Shown piece after piece: positions 20,308-29,178 of a stretch of DNA of 64,000 nucleotides (positions within the stretch are counted from its first letter, which is position 1; each line of letters begins with the position of its first letter). The notes beneath the pieces are model-generated. The model was not told the DNA's origin and made no database searches. It saw only the letters and a program-made list of their open reading frames with translations. Made by a program: the position numbers and the translations under genes. The DNA lies in contig NZ_CP049902.1 of NCBI RefSeq assembly GCF_018448495.1, forward strand, positions 1,674,001 to 1,738,000, written 5' to 3'. Origin of the DNA: Psychrobacter sp. WY6. Its GTDB lineage: Bacteria; Pseudomonadota; Gammaproteobacteria; Pseudomonadales; Moraxellaceae.

Positions 20308-23300
20308 TTAATCTTTCCAAGCAGTCTGGACAGGTTCAAAGCCCAAGATTTTATCAGAGAGTAAGCGAGTCAGGCGGCTGCTACCACTACCCAAACCATT
20401 CAATCTAATCTCTGCCATAATGGCTTGCGTTGGTTTGTCTTTGACATTTAAGTCATTATAGTAACGACGACCATAAACTGCAAAACCAAAGCAGCAATCT
20501 TCGTAATCAACGCCGACCAACGAATCAAGGACTTTATCACGATTGTAATCGTATTGACCTTGAGCCAAGATTCGCCAACTGTTATTGATTGGAAAGACAG
20601 CCGATGCGGTAAAAGCAGAGAGTGGCAGCTGATCGGTGTTTTCATCACGTTGACGTTTGACAAATCCAACATTAAACAAGCTGTTGTCAGACGGCTGATA
20701 ACGCAGCTCAGTCGTAATATAATTTAAATCATAATCATTGGTCAGTGCGCCACTAACATCAACCCAAAAGTTGTTGTAAGGCTGCGTGCTGGTATCCCAA
20801 ACCATCCCTGAAGATGAAGAGGTGAAGACAGGTTGCTGATCATCAAGCGTAACACGTCCATTATCGATATAAAACTGCTCTGCAATGCTACCATCAAAAC
20901 GTGTCACACCCGTTGCGTCGATGTAACGATAATTGATACCAGGAGTAAGCGAATGCAAATCTTGCAAGCGGTCATGCCCTAAGAACCAACTGTCAGAAAA
21001 CAGCTGTTCATAGTTAATAGAGGCAATACGCGTATTAAAGTTCGGAATATCGTTTTGGTCTTCATATGGCGAGTAGGTGTATTTCAATCGCGGGCTAAGC
21101 AAGCGATAGCCACCCATGGTGTCGTCGAATGCGCCAAAAGGCGAGCCTGCTTGATAGAAATTCAGACCTGCATCGATACTGGCTTGCGGTACAAATACCG
21201 ACTGGCTACCATCTTTATCACTCAACTGGTTGTCGGCTAAGCTGTCCTCGTCATAAGAGGTATAGAGATGTTGTAAGCTCAGTTTGGGTTTGATATAACC
21301 CCAAGATTTTTCCATTGGATAAACGGCGCTGAGTTTATTATAAATTCGCCCGCCACTTTTTTCATTCTCAGAGCCATCGTCGATGGATTTTTTGAAATAA
21401 GCAGAATCGTGTACACCAGTGATATCGAAGCTCTTCGCCCAAGGCAGTCGATAATCGAGCTTGAGCTGCGGCAATCTTGAGTAAGGCTTATCTTTGTCTT
21501 CTAAGGGTTTGCCATTACTGGTAAAAGCGTCTAGAGTTTGAAAGGTTTCTACCTTCAATTCACCATCAACATAGTCATTATAATAATTGACACGCGCACG
21601 GCGTGGTAAGTTTATGGTGCTGTCTGATAGACCCAGCGTATCAAAATCATTGAGGTAGTCGGAATCTGACACATAGCTGTATTTTGCATCACCGCTTAAG
21701 CGTGGAATGCTCTTAGATGACCAATAATGATCATAAAAGAAGCTAGAGCGGTCTTCGTCATTGTACTCTTTGTCATTAGGTAAATATGAACCATTAAAAA
21801 TACCTTCGCCATAACTTTCGGTCAGATAGCGAAACTCGCCTGACACCATAGGATTACGATCGGTATAAATATGGGTATTGAGCGTGGCATCATAATTGGG
21901 TGCCAAATTGAAATAGTAGGGTATATCAACCTCAAGACCGCTTTCACTACTGATACTGGCATTCGGCAATAAAAAACCACTGGTGCGACGATTATCAATC
22001 GGGAAGTTGAAATAAGGCAAATAGAACACAGGCACGTCAGCGATACGGAAAGTAGTGTTATAGGCTTCGCCGCGACCTGTATCGGTATCCAAATCAATGC
22101 TTTTGGCATCAAACTGCCATTTACGATTGGTTGGTGGACAGGTACTAAACATGACATCATCTAGCTCATACTGACTGTCATTTGGTCTGTTCAAGCGCTT
22201 GGCATAACCATGAGCTTGCAGTTCTACACTAGCAAAAGCCACATCATTGGCTGTCGACTGCCCAGTTTCAGTATTATAATTTAAACTATCGGCAACCCCA
22301 ATAAGCCCGCCTTTTGATGCTTTTTCAGTGAAATTGGCTTGGGGGTTATTCGATGAGCGGTTTGGCGCATTGCTATCTAGTGCGTTGCTAGGTGATACTT
22401 GCTGACCTGTCGCTTGGTCAGTAAACATGACTTTACCTTGAGCTGCGGCAATGCCATTGCTCAAATCTAACAAGACTTTTTCTGCTTCTATCTGCTGGGT
22501 ACCTTGATTGATGATGACATTGCCCGACAGCTCTGCATAGTCGACATTGTCATAATAACCATAATCTGATTCTGAAAACAGCGGCGCTTGATTATTCGGG
22601 AGACCATTTAAGTTTGGCGCAGGCTGTCCATTGGTTGCTCCCGCCTCATTGACCGCGCGTTGATAGTTGGGGTTGCTCTTTGGATAAACCCATTGACCTT
22701 CGCAGCGTTGGGCGCTATCTACGGCATTCGGTAATAACTGTAAGTTTTTACCCACTTTTGGAATGGTTTGCGGGATAGGTGTTAGCTCGTTTTGAATGAC
22801 ATCTTGGTTAGCATTATCGCTATTGTTTAACGTTGAGGCGTCTGTATCAGGTGTCAGCTCATAAAATTCTGCTAAACGCATCAGACTATCTTGAATACTT
22901 TCATCACTCACATCAACTTTACCAGTCTTCTGTGCGGCTTTAGCTTTAGGGGCAGTGGTTTCAGTAAGCTGAGCCTTGCTATTGTTTTGAGTGGTCGCAA
23001 TCGTATCTGATGCTGGTAAAAAACCTTGATCATCACTCTCGTTGATGGCGGTAATTTCTAGAGGGCGGTTGTCTAAGGCGCTTTCATTAATAGCACGCTC
23101 ATTAGAGATGCTGTCGTTAAAGGTGCTTTCACTAAAGGTGCTTTCACTAAAGGTGCTTTCATTAAAAGTATTGTCAAAACTACTATCTGACGCATTGTTA
23201 TCAGTAGCAGCCTCTTGAGACGTATTACGCTGAAAGTCAGTCTTTTGATTATTGCTATTTTGATAGCGGATATCATTATAGTCGCTGTCTTTTTGGACGC

Positions 23301-23484
23301 TACTGCGATTGGCATCAGGTGTAACATCAGAGATATAGCGGGTGCTACTGTCAGTGATTAGCGACTCAGTTTGCTGTGTATCAGCATTGCTGGGCGCAGC
23401 ACTAACGGCTAGGCTGGACAAGCCTAAGGCACCAAATAAGATCAAACGGATGCTTTGGTAAAGCGGAGAATATAACAAGGGCAC
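20308..23484 (-). CDS. lptD: LPS-assembly protein LptD, with long disordered N-terminal extension
   Basis: The outer membrane barrel that, with LptE, inserts LPS into the outer leaflet. At 1058 residues it is longer than the usual 780-950. A signal peptide (about residues 1-29) is followed by roughly 230 Asn/Ser/Asp-rich residues, then the LptA-like jellyroll (about 300-470) and the barrel. Four cysteines fit the LptD disulfide pattern: one in QRCEGQW (about residue 260), one in STCPPTNRKW (about 448) and the adjacent pair in EDCCFGF (about 996). The start is GTG with a weak ribosome binding site, so it may lie a few codons further in. A 15-bp tandem repeat lies in the linker. Confidence 0.95.
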   Translation of the reverse strand: MPLLYSPLYQSIRLILFGALGLSSLAVSAAPSNADTQQTESLITDSSTRYISDVTPDANRSSVQKDSDYNDIRYQNSNNQKTDFQRNTSQEAATDNNASDSSFDNTFNESTFSESTFSESTFNDSISNERAINESALDNRPLEITAINESDDQGFLPASDTIATTQNNSKAQLTETTAPKAKAAQKTGKVDVSDESIQDSLMRLAEFYELTPDTDASTLNNSDNANQDVIQNELTPIPQTIPKVGKNLQLLPNAVDSAQRCEGQWVYPKSNPNYQRAVNEAGATNGQPAPNLNGLPNNQAPLFSESDYGYYDNVDYAELSGNVIINQGTQQIEAEKVLLDLSNGIAAAQGKVMFTDQATGQQVSPSNALDSNAPNRSSNNPQANFTEKASKGGLIGVADSLNYNTETGQSTANDVAFASVELQAHGYAKRLNRPNDSQYELDDVMFSTCPPTNRKWQFDAKSIDLDTDTGRGEAYNTTFRIADVPVFYLPYFNFPIDNRRTSGFLLPNASISSESGLEVDIPYYFNLAPNYDATLNTHIYTDRNPMVSGEFRYLTESYGEGIFNGSYLPNDKEYNDEDRSSFFYDHYWSSKSIPRLSGDAKYSYVSDSDYLNDFDTLGLSDSTINLPRRARVNYYNDYVDGELKVETFQTLDAFTSNGKPLEDKDKPYSRLPQLKLDYRLPWAKSFDITGVHDSAYFKKSIDDGSENEKSGGRIYNKLSAVYPMEKSWGYIKPKLSLQHLYTSYDEDSLADNQLSDKDGSQSVFVPQASIDAGLNFYQAGSPFGAFDDTMGGYRLLSPRLKYTYSPYEDQNDIPNFNTRIASINYEQLFSDSWFLGHDRLQDLHSLTPGINYRYIDATGVTRFDGSIAEQFYIDNGRVTLDDQQPVFTSSSSGMVWDTSTQPYNNFWVDVSGALTNDYDLNYITTELRYQPSDNSLFNVGFVKRQRDENTDQLPLSAFTASAVFPINNSWRILAQGQYDYNRDKVLDSLVGVDYEDCCFGFAVYGRRYYNDLNVKDKPTQAIMAEIRLNGLGSGSSRLTRLLSDKILGFEPVQTAWKD
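23116..23175 (-). repeat. 15-bp tandem repeat inside lptD linker
   Basis: Three near-identical 15-base units (23116-23130, 23131-23145, 23146-23160) plus a decayed fourth encode repeated E-S-T-F-S type pentapeptides in the disordered N-terminal region. In-frame slippage could vary linker length between strains. Confidence 0.8.
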
Positions 23485-23626
23485 ACCTATGATTGCAGAG
23501 CCTATTGGATTGCGATACTGAATTTAGTAACCATATTATTAAGCATGTATGGCGGTTAATAAACGACTAAAAAATCACTGATTGATAATGCTATCTTAAG
23601 AATTTGGCTGTTTTACATATAATGAC

Positions 23627-23640
23627 GACTAATCATAGTC
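23627..23640. other. Small palindrome in the lptD/amgK divergent region
   Basis: GACTA-ATCA-TAGTC palindrome in the 372-base gap between divergent lptD and amgK. It could be a regulator site, but it is short enough to be chance. No gene was seen in this gap. Confidence 0.25.
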
Positions 23641-23856
23641 AAAAAAAACCAAATCAGCTACACTATTTACCAAAATTTATAATATAGCCAAGCTGTTTTT
23701 TGAATGGTTGCTGAGGTTATGCTCAGCGCTAGATGTCGAATGATATTCCAATACGCCTGCTATCGCAGTTTTTTTGGCTCAAGACGTTGCTATTTTAACA
23801 AGGTTTTGCCTGACTTATCACTACTTTAATTGTTTATGACTTATATTTAACCTGCG

Positions 23857-24978
23857 ATGCCCATTATGACTGATAAAATACTTTTAGAGCCTAATATGAT
23901 CGATAACAAACTCAATAGCCGTCTACAACAATTAGAGAGCTGGTTGCAGCAAGTATTTGCTGGTCAAACGTTCCAACTCGATAGTCTACCCGGTGACGCA
24001 AGTGCTCGCCAATACCATAGAATCCAGCTGTCAGACAGTAATGACACGACAGTCGCACATTATATTGTTATGGATTCAGCGGACGAACAAGACGCCATGC
24101 GCCAGTTTATCAATGTGACTAAGCTGATGGCACCGGCGATCAATGTGCCGACGCTCATCGCGCAAGACGTGACGAAAGGATTTTTGGTGTTACAGGATTT
24201 TGGTGCGGTAGAGTTCGCCCATCTGCTCGTTGATGCGACGCCTGCGCAGATAGATGAGCATTATCAGTTGGCAATGCAGACGTTGGTCGCGCTACAGACT
24301 GTGCCAGTTGAAACAGCCAAGTCGCAACATCAATTGCCAGATTATGATACCGCGTTATTAGATCGTGAGATGGATTTATTTAGCGATTGGTTTATACCTT
24401 ATATCGGTGTCGAGTTTGATAAAGCATTATGGAATACTTTAAAAGAAGCCTTAATAAAAGAGATTTTGCAGCAACCACAAGTCATCGTCCATCGTGATTA
24501 TCACAGTCGCAATTTGATGCAAGACCAAGCGGATCGCTCGCGCTTAGGCGCGATTGACTTTCAAGACGCCGTCATCGGCTCTTATACCTATGATTTGGTG
24601 TCATTGCTGCGAGATGCTTATGTAGAATGGCCAGAGAGCCAAGTCTCTGCATGGATTAATGATTTTTGGCAGTTGCAAAAGCAGGCAGGCTTGACTACGG
24701 CAGATAGCATAGAGCAGCTCGAAAACGATATGAATGTCATGGGCGTGCAGCGACATTTAAAAGTGTTGGGGATTTTTATTCGCTTGTCTGAGCGAGATGG
24801 CAAAGACCGCTATTTGGCGGATATACCTAAGGTGATGCGTGATTTAATGTTCGAGTTAGAATGGTTAGAGGCGCACGGTAGACCGCATATGCAACAAGCA
24901 GTAGCGCCGTTTAATGAGAGTCTTAGGGATAATATACTGCCAGCTTATCAAAGTAAGTTCGTACAGCAATATATTTAG
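23857..24978 (+). CDS. amgK: Phosphotransferase, probable N-acetylmuramate/GlcNAc kinase AmgK
   Basis: The 373-residue protein belongs to the APH/choline kinase family. The kinase-like motifs are QVIVHRDYHSRNLM (catalytic Asp and metal Asn) and GAIDFQDAVIG (the DFG-like metal site). In Pseudomonas putida, AmgK phosphorylates anomeric MurNAc and MurU uridylylates it, a cell-wall recycling route that bypasses MurA and so gives fosfomycin tolerance. The next gene is a MurU-like nucleotidyltransferase and the divergent neighbour is lptD-surA, the same neighbourhood, which supports the name. The true start is uncertain (23857, 23866 or 23896). Confidence 0.85.
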   Translation: MPIMTDKILLEPNMIDNKLNSRLQQLESWLQQVFAGQTFQLDSLPGDASARQYHRIQLSDSNDTTVAHYIVMDSADEQDAMRQFINVTKLMAPAINVPTLIAQDVTKGFLVLQDFGAVEFAHLLVDATPAQIDEHYQLAMQTLVALQTVPVETAKSQHQLPDYDTALLDREMDLFSDWFIPYIGVEFDKALWNTLKEALIKEILQQPQVIVHRDYHSRNLMQDQADRSRLGAIDFQDAVIGSYTYDLVSLLRDAYVEWPESQVSAWINDFWQLQKQAGLTTADSIEQLENDMNVMGVQRHLKVLGIFIRLSERDGKDRYLADIPKVMRDLMFELEWLEAHGRPHMQQAVAPFNESLRDNILPAYQSKFVQQYI

Positions 24979-25092
24979 GGTGAATCACTTGCGAGCTTCA
25001 CTTGACGCGAATGCTCATTTGATAAGTTACGTTAAAAAATTAGCAAGTTTTAATCTGAATGTATAATCCCATAAAATAAAAAAGGAGCGCAC

Positions 25093-25836
25093 ATGTCTGA
25101 GATTGACCGAGCAGTGATTACCCAAGCAATGATTTTGGCTGCTGGTAAGGGCACGCGTCTGCGTCCGTTAACACTGGATACGCCCAAACCTCTGGTAGAG
25201 GTGGGTGGGCAACCGCTTATCGTCTGGCACATTAAAGCGCTACAAGCAGCTGGTATCACTGATATCACCATTAATGCGTCATGGCTGGCTGATAAGCTGA
25301 TGGATACACTGGGTGATGGCAGTCAATACGGTGTTAAATTACATTGGTCAGTAGAGGATGATGAGCCTCTAGAGACCGCAGGCGGTATTTTTCAAGCGTT
25401 ACAAACTGGCAAGCTGCGCGACGAGCCATTTATCTTAGTGAACTCAGATGTATGGACGACCTATGATTTTGCGCAGTTGCGAGATTATAAGCTTGGCGCT
25501 GATCAGCGCGCACATCTGTTATTGATTGACAATCCAGAGCATAATAACGGCGGTGATTTTGCCATCAATAATGGTTTAGCCAGCGAGCAGCCGATTGGTG
25601 ATGCAGACAAATACACCTTTGCTGGCATTAGTGTGATGTCACCACGATTGGTCGATGGGCTGGTATCAGGTCAGCCAGCGGCGTTGGCACCATTGCTCAA
25701 GCAAGCGATGATAAAGTTCCAAATCACGGCTGAAATCATTTCTGATAATTGGATAGATGTGGGCACGCCTGAACGCTTGGCGCAGGTAAATGAATTTATC
25801 AAAAGCAACGGTGTTGATCACCATAAAGGCGCTTAG
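25093..25836 (+). CDS. murU: Nucleotidyltransferase, probable MurNAc-1-phosphate uridylyltransferase MurU
   Basis: A 247-residue NTP-transferase. The signature is AMILAAGKGTRLRPLTLDTP with PKPLVEVGGQPL (pyrophosphorylase loop and catalytic Lys), then ETAGGIFQAL, the metal-binding Asp in LVNSDVW, and the C-terminal NWIDVGTPERLAQVN. Length and pairing with amgK fit MurU, which makes UDP-MurNAc from MurNAc-1-phosphate. AGGAG lies just before the ATG. A glucose- or mannose-1-phosphate transferase is the alternative, less likely given the neighbour. Confidence 0.87.
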   Translation: MSEIDRAVITQAMILAAGKGTRLRPLTLDTPKPLVEVGGQPLIVWHIKALQAAGITDITINASWLADKLMDTLGDGSQYGVKLHWSVEDDEPLETAGGIFQALQTGKLRDEPFILVNSDVWTTYDFAQLRDYKLGADQRAHLLLIDNPEHNNGGDFAINNGLASEQPIGDADKYTFAGISVMSPRLVDGLVSGQPAALAPLLKQAMIKFQITAEIISDNWIDVGTPERLAQVNEFIKSNGVDHHKGA

Positions 25837-25873
25837 ATTAAGATGCCTAATTCTTATTAATCTTATATAAGTA

Positions 25874-25923
25874 ATCACATAAAAAAGCAGCGTCGATGAA
25901 TCGGCGCTGCTTTTTTATGTGAT
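25874..25923. terminator. Very strong bidirectional terminator between murU and the cyd genes
   Basis: A perfect 19-bp stem (25874-25892 with 25905-25923) that includes A6/T6 runs, between converging transcripts. Confidence 0.92.
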
Positions 25924-25955
25924 ATAGCCATGGCTAAGTGGGCTGCAAATGATTG

Positions 25956-26072
25956 CTAGATGCCCATAGCCAACTTGATCAATTGAGCAATCGTAAAAAT
26001 AACTGCAAACCCTGCTATATATAGCCCAATGAACCATGCCCATTGTGACTGTTTCTTACTGAGCTTCTTCAT
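25956..26072 (-). CDS. DUF2474-like small membrane protein of the cyd operon
   Basis: A 38-residue protein starting MKKLSKKQSQWAWFIGLYIA, with a basic N-terminus, conserved Trp residues and one membrane segment. A near-ideal ribosome binding site (AGGAGG, 5-6 bases before the ATG) supports translation. It lies about 90 bases after cydB on the same strand. Size, topology and position fit the DUF2474 proteins found beside CIO-type cytochrome bd genes; they resemble CydX, which stabilises the oxidase, in role or at least in place. Family assignment is from memory of the pattern, not a search. Confidence 0.82.
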   Translation of the reverse strand: MKKLSKKQSQWAWFIGLYIAGFAVIFTIAQLIKLAMGI

Positions 26073-26163
26073 GCTCGCCTCCTACTACGTGTTAATGCGC
26101 TTTAAAAAGTGTAGCCACTGCTAATATTTGCAGTCGCCACATTTTTATATCCTTTGTTTACCC

Positions 26164-27179
26164 TTAGTACATATGCTCATGTCCAGTTTTACCCTTAAAG
26201 GTGTAATAGGCAAAAGCGGTATAACTCAGGATAATTGGTAGCATTATGACGGCACCAACTAACATAAAGGATAGTGAGGTGTCAGCTGCGGCTGCCTCAT
26301 AAATCGTCATCTGATACGGTACGATGTATGGGAACATGGCAAAACAAACCCCGATATAGCCCATCAAAAACAGTGCCACAGTCAACAAGAAAGGACGATA
26401 TTCGCGCTCGCCACCTAAGTCTTTACGCATCAAGAAAAATAATAGTAAAACTATAATTGGCATAGGTGCTAGATATAATAGACCTGGGAAACCAAACCAG
26501 CCTTCGAGAGCATTAATGTCTGAAAAATACATAAACGCTGTGACGACGATCATTGCCACTACCAAAGCAGACAGCATCCAGCCAGACACTTTGCGTGCCC
26601 AGACTTGTAAGGTATGCTCAGTTTTGATAATGAGCCATGTAGAGCCAAGCAAGGCGTAACCGATAATCATGGCAAAGCCGCAGACAATCGAGAAAGGTGT
26701 GAGCCAGTCAAATGGCCCACCAGTATAGAGACGGTTGCTTGCCTCAAGACCTTGTACAAGCGCCCCAAGCATAATACCTTGAGAGAATGTAGCAACGACT
26801 GAACCAACAAAAAGAAAGTGTCCCATACGTGACGACGTGACGATGCTTTGAAGCGAAATTCAAATGCCACACCGCGCATTATTAGACCGAATAGCATAAA
26901 AGTAACAGGCAGATAAAGCCCCGTCATAATGATGCCATAAGCCACTGGGAAAGCAGCGAACAAGCCGCCACCGCCCAATACTAGCCAAGTCTCGTTACCA
27001 TCCCAAAACGGGGCAATAGAGTTCATAATGCGGCTACGGTTTTTATCTGAGCCAGCAAAGGGAAACAAAATGCCGCAGCCCAAATCAAAGCCATCAAGCA
27101 ATACATAGATAAAGACGGATAGAGCGATCAGTCCGCCCCAAATTAAAGGTAAGTCTAATACATCACCGTAGTTAAACAT
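26164..27179 (-). pseudogene. cydB: Cytochrome bd oxidase subunit II CydB, interrupted by a 1-base deletion
   Basis: CydB is the second core subunit of cytochrome bd quinol oxidase. The reading frame starts at 27179, overlapping the cydA stop by one base (TAATG), and is normal through RHVWDTFF (WGGLIALSVFIYVLLDGFDLG and APFWDGNETWLVLGGGGLFA are conserved). At the A5 tract 26809-26813 (T5 on the coding strand) one base is missing. Restoring it joins DTFFF to VGSVVATFSQGIMLGALVQG, which runs on to the normal C-terminus at 26164 (about 338 residues). As written, the first frame ends at 26667. Either a sequencing error in a homopolymer or a recent null mutation. Confidence 0.9.
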
Positions 27180-28675
27180 TAGCGTAACCCTCCATCATCG
27201 ACGTCGTTTGCAGGAGTATCTATATCTTCTTCAGTACTCTTAGCAGGATTGCTATCGCCACTGAGCGCACGACCTTGGCTTTCGGTCACTGAGTGCTCAT
27301 AGAAGTTATCATCGGCAGGATCTTCGTACGGTTTTGGCCCTTGAGCGATCAAGCGTAGAATATAAAAACTGCCTGCACCGAAGACAAATATATAGAGGAC
27401 AATAAAACCAATCAACGTGGTTGCTACTTGCTGTGCTGCGAGCGGTGACATGCTTTCTGCGGTGCGTATCACACCATATACAGTCCACGGTTGACGTCCT
27501 GTCTCGGTCACAAACCAGCCCGCCAGTAATGCGATAAAGCCAAGTGGCGTCATCATCATCCAAGCACGGTGGAACCAGACACTTTCGGGATTATACTGCT
27601 GCTTTTTAAAGTATTTATAGAGACTAAATAAGCCGACCAGCACCATTAACATGCCAATACCAACCATGATGCGAAATGCCCAGAATACAATCATGACCGG
27701 TGGTTGGTCTTCAGGTGCCCAGTTTTTTAGACCTTTTACTTCGCCATCTAACGAATGGGTAAGAATCAAACCTGAGACATAGGGAATGCTCACTTCATAT
27801 TTATTGGTCTGGTTTTCTTGGTCAGGAATAGCGAATAAGCGTAACGCTGCGCCGCGCTCATCCTCCCAAATACCTTCCATCGCTGCGACTTTGGCTGGCT
27901 GATGCTCTAAAGTGTTTAGACCATGCTCATCGCCAATCAATACTTGAGCGGGTGCGACAAATATCGCCATAATCATGGCCATACCTAGCATAACGCGACC
28001 GTGCTGGCGATGTTCAGTATGCTTTTTAGATTGAATATAATAAGCACCAACCCCGCCAATGACAAAGGCAGTCGTCAAGAATGCCGCTGTCATCATATGA
28101 GCATAGCGGTAAGGGAATGAAGGGCTAAAGATGATCTCAAGCCAGTTGGTAGGATATAACAGTCCATCTGCGCCCATCATAAAGCCTTGCGGCGTCTGCA
28201 TAAAGCTGTTGGCGGCTAAAATCCAAAAGCCTGAAATCAGTGTGCCAATGGCGACAATGGCAGTGGAAGCAAAGTGCATACGCTTGCTCACGCGCCCCCA
28301 ACCAAATAGCATAATACCTAAAAAGGATGCTTCTAAGAAAAACGCGGTCAATACTTCGTAGGCGAGTAGTGGCCCCAAGACGTTACCGGCTTTGTCAGAA
28401 AAGACCGCCCAGTTAGTACCGAACTGGTAGGACATTACTACACCAGATACCACGCCTAAGCCGAAAACAACGGCAAATATCTTGACCCAATGCTTGTAGA
28501 CTTCAGCATAGATAGGCTCGCCTGTTTTGAGCCAACGGAATTCAAGTACCGTCAACCAACTGGCAAGTCCGATAGAAAAGGCGGGAAAGACAATATGAAA
28601 CGAGATAACAAAAGCGAATTGGATACGCGCGAGCATCAGCGCATCGAGCTGGTCAATCATAAACGTAGCGAACAT
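27179..28675 (-). CDS. cydA: Cytochrome bd oxidase subunit I CydA, CIO-type
   Basis: The heme-bearing subunit (b558, b595, d), which oxidises ubiquinol and reduces oxygen to water at the inner membrane. It has 498 residues and about nine membrane segments. Present are ARIQFAFVISFHIVFPAFSIG (axial His near residue 27), PFPYRYAHMMTAAFL (second heme ligand region) and GRQPWTVYGVIRT. The Q-loop region is short compared with E. coli CydA, as in cyanide-insensitive oxidases (CioA). The C-terminal tail is acidic. It is translationally coupled to cydB. The 503-base upstream gap (28676-29178) must hold the promoter; I saw no clear ANR/FNR box and no gene there. Confidence 0.95.
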   Translation of the reverse strand: MFATFMIDQLDALMLARIQFAFVISFHIVFPAFSIGLASWLTVLEFRWLKTGEPIYAEVYKHWVKIFAVVFGLGVVSGVVMSYQFGTNWAVFSDKAGNVLGPLLAYEVLTAFFLEASFLGIMLFGWGRVSKRMHFASTAIVAIGTLISGFWILAANSFMQTPQGFMMGADGLLYPTNWLEIIFSPSFPYRYAHMMTAAFLTTAFVIGGVGAYYIQSKKHTEHRQHGRVMLGMAMIMAIFVAPAQVLIGDEHGLNTLEHQPAKVAAMEGIWEDERGAALRLFAIPDQENQTNKYEVSIPYVSGLILTHSLDGEVKGLKNWAPEDQPPVMIVFWAFRIMVGIGMLMVLVGLFSLYKYFKKQQYNPESVWFHRAWMMMTPLGFIALLAGWFVTETGRQPWTVYGVIRTAESMSPLAAQQVATTLIGFIVLYIFVFGAGSFYILRLIAQGPKPYEDPADDNFYEHSVTESQGRALSGDSNPAKSTEEDIDTPANDVDDGGLR

Positions 28676-29178
28676 AAACGGTTACCCTTATCTGTTAGCT
28701 GAATAGCGCTGGCTTCCATAAAACGCTCAAGTAACTGCCCGCAATCGTCTATAGATTAAGGTAAAAAATAGTACGGGCAATGGCTCAGTGTTGATTAGCG
28801 AGCAATCTTAGGGATAGAGTGCGGCTAAGCTAACGACTGTTTAGCTGAATTAAGTAATTTATATCCCTATAAATTAATACATTACTGTCAGGTGCTGTCA
28901 ATATATTATGCGCTTCCCTCGATACACACGCAAGCTGCGCAACAGATTGGTCGCATACCTGAGAGTCATTAAAAACTGCTGAGATAAACCCAGATATATC
29001 AGACTAATCGCTTGGGAAAACAAGGTGTTATCAATTTTACCTTAATAACAGTAATGTTTTATTTTTGTACTAGTATAGGCACAAATATCCAACACAGTAC
29101 AAAGTTGCAAAGCCATCTGCTTTACTCTTAATTTTAAAGCGCAAAGACCAGTGCAGCGCTATATGACACAAGCAATGA

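Noticed and set aside
23073-23327. Minus-strand repeat-rich frame in the lptD linker
   Set aside because: Same-strand alternate frame of the lptD tandem repeat region, without start signal.
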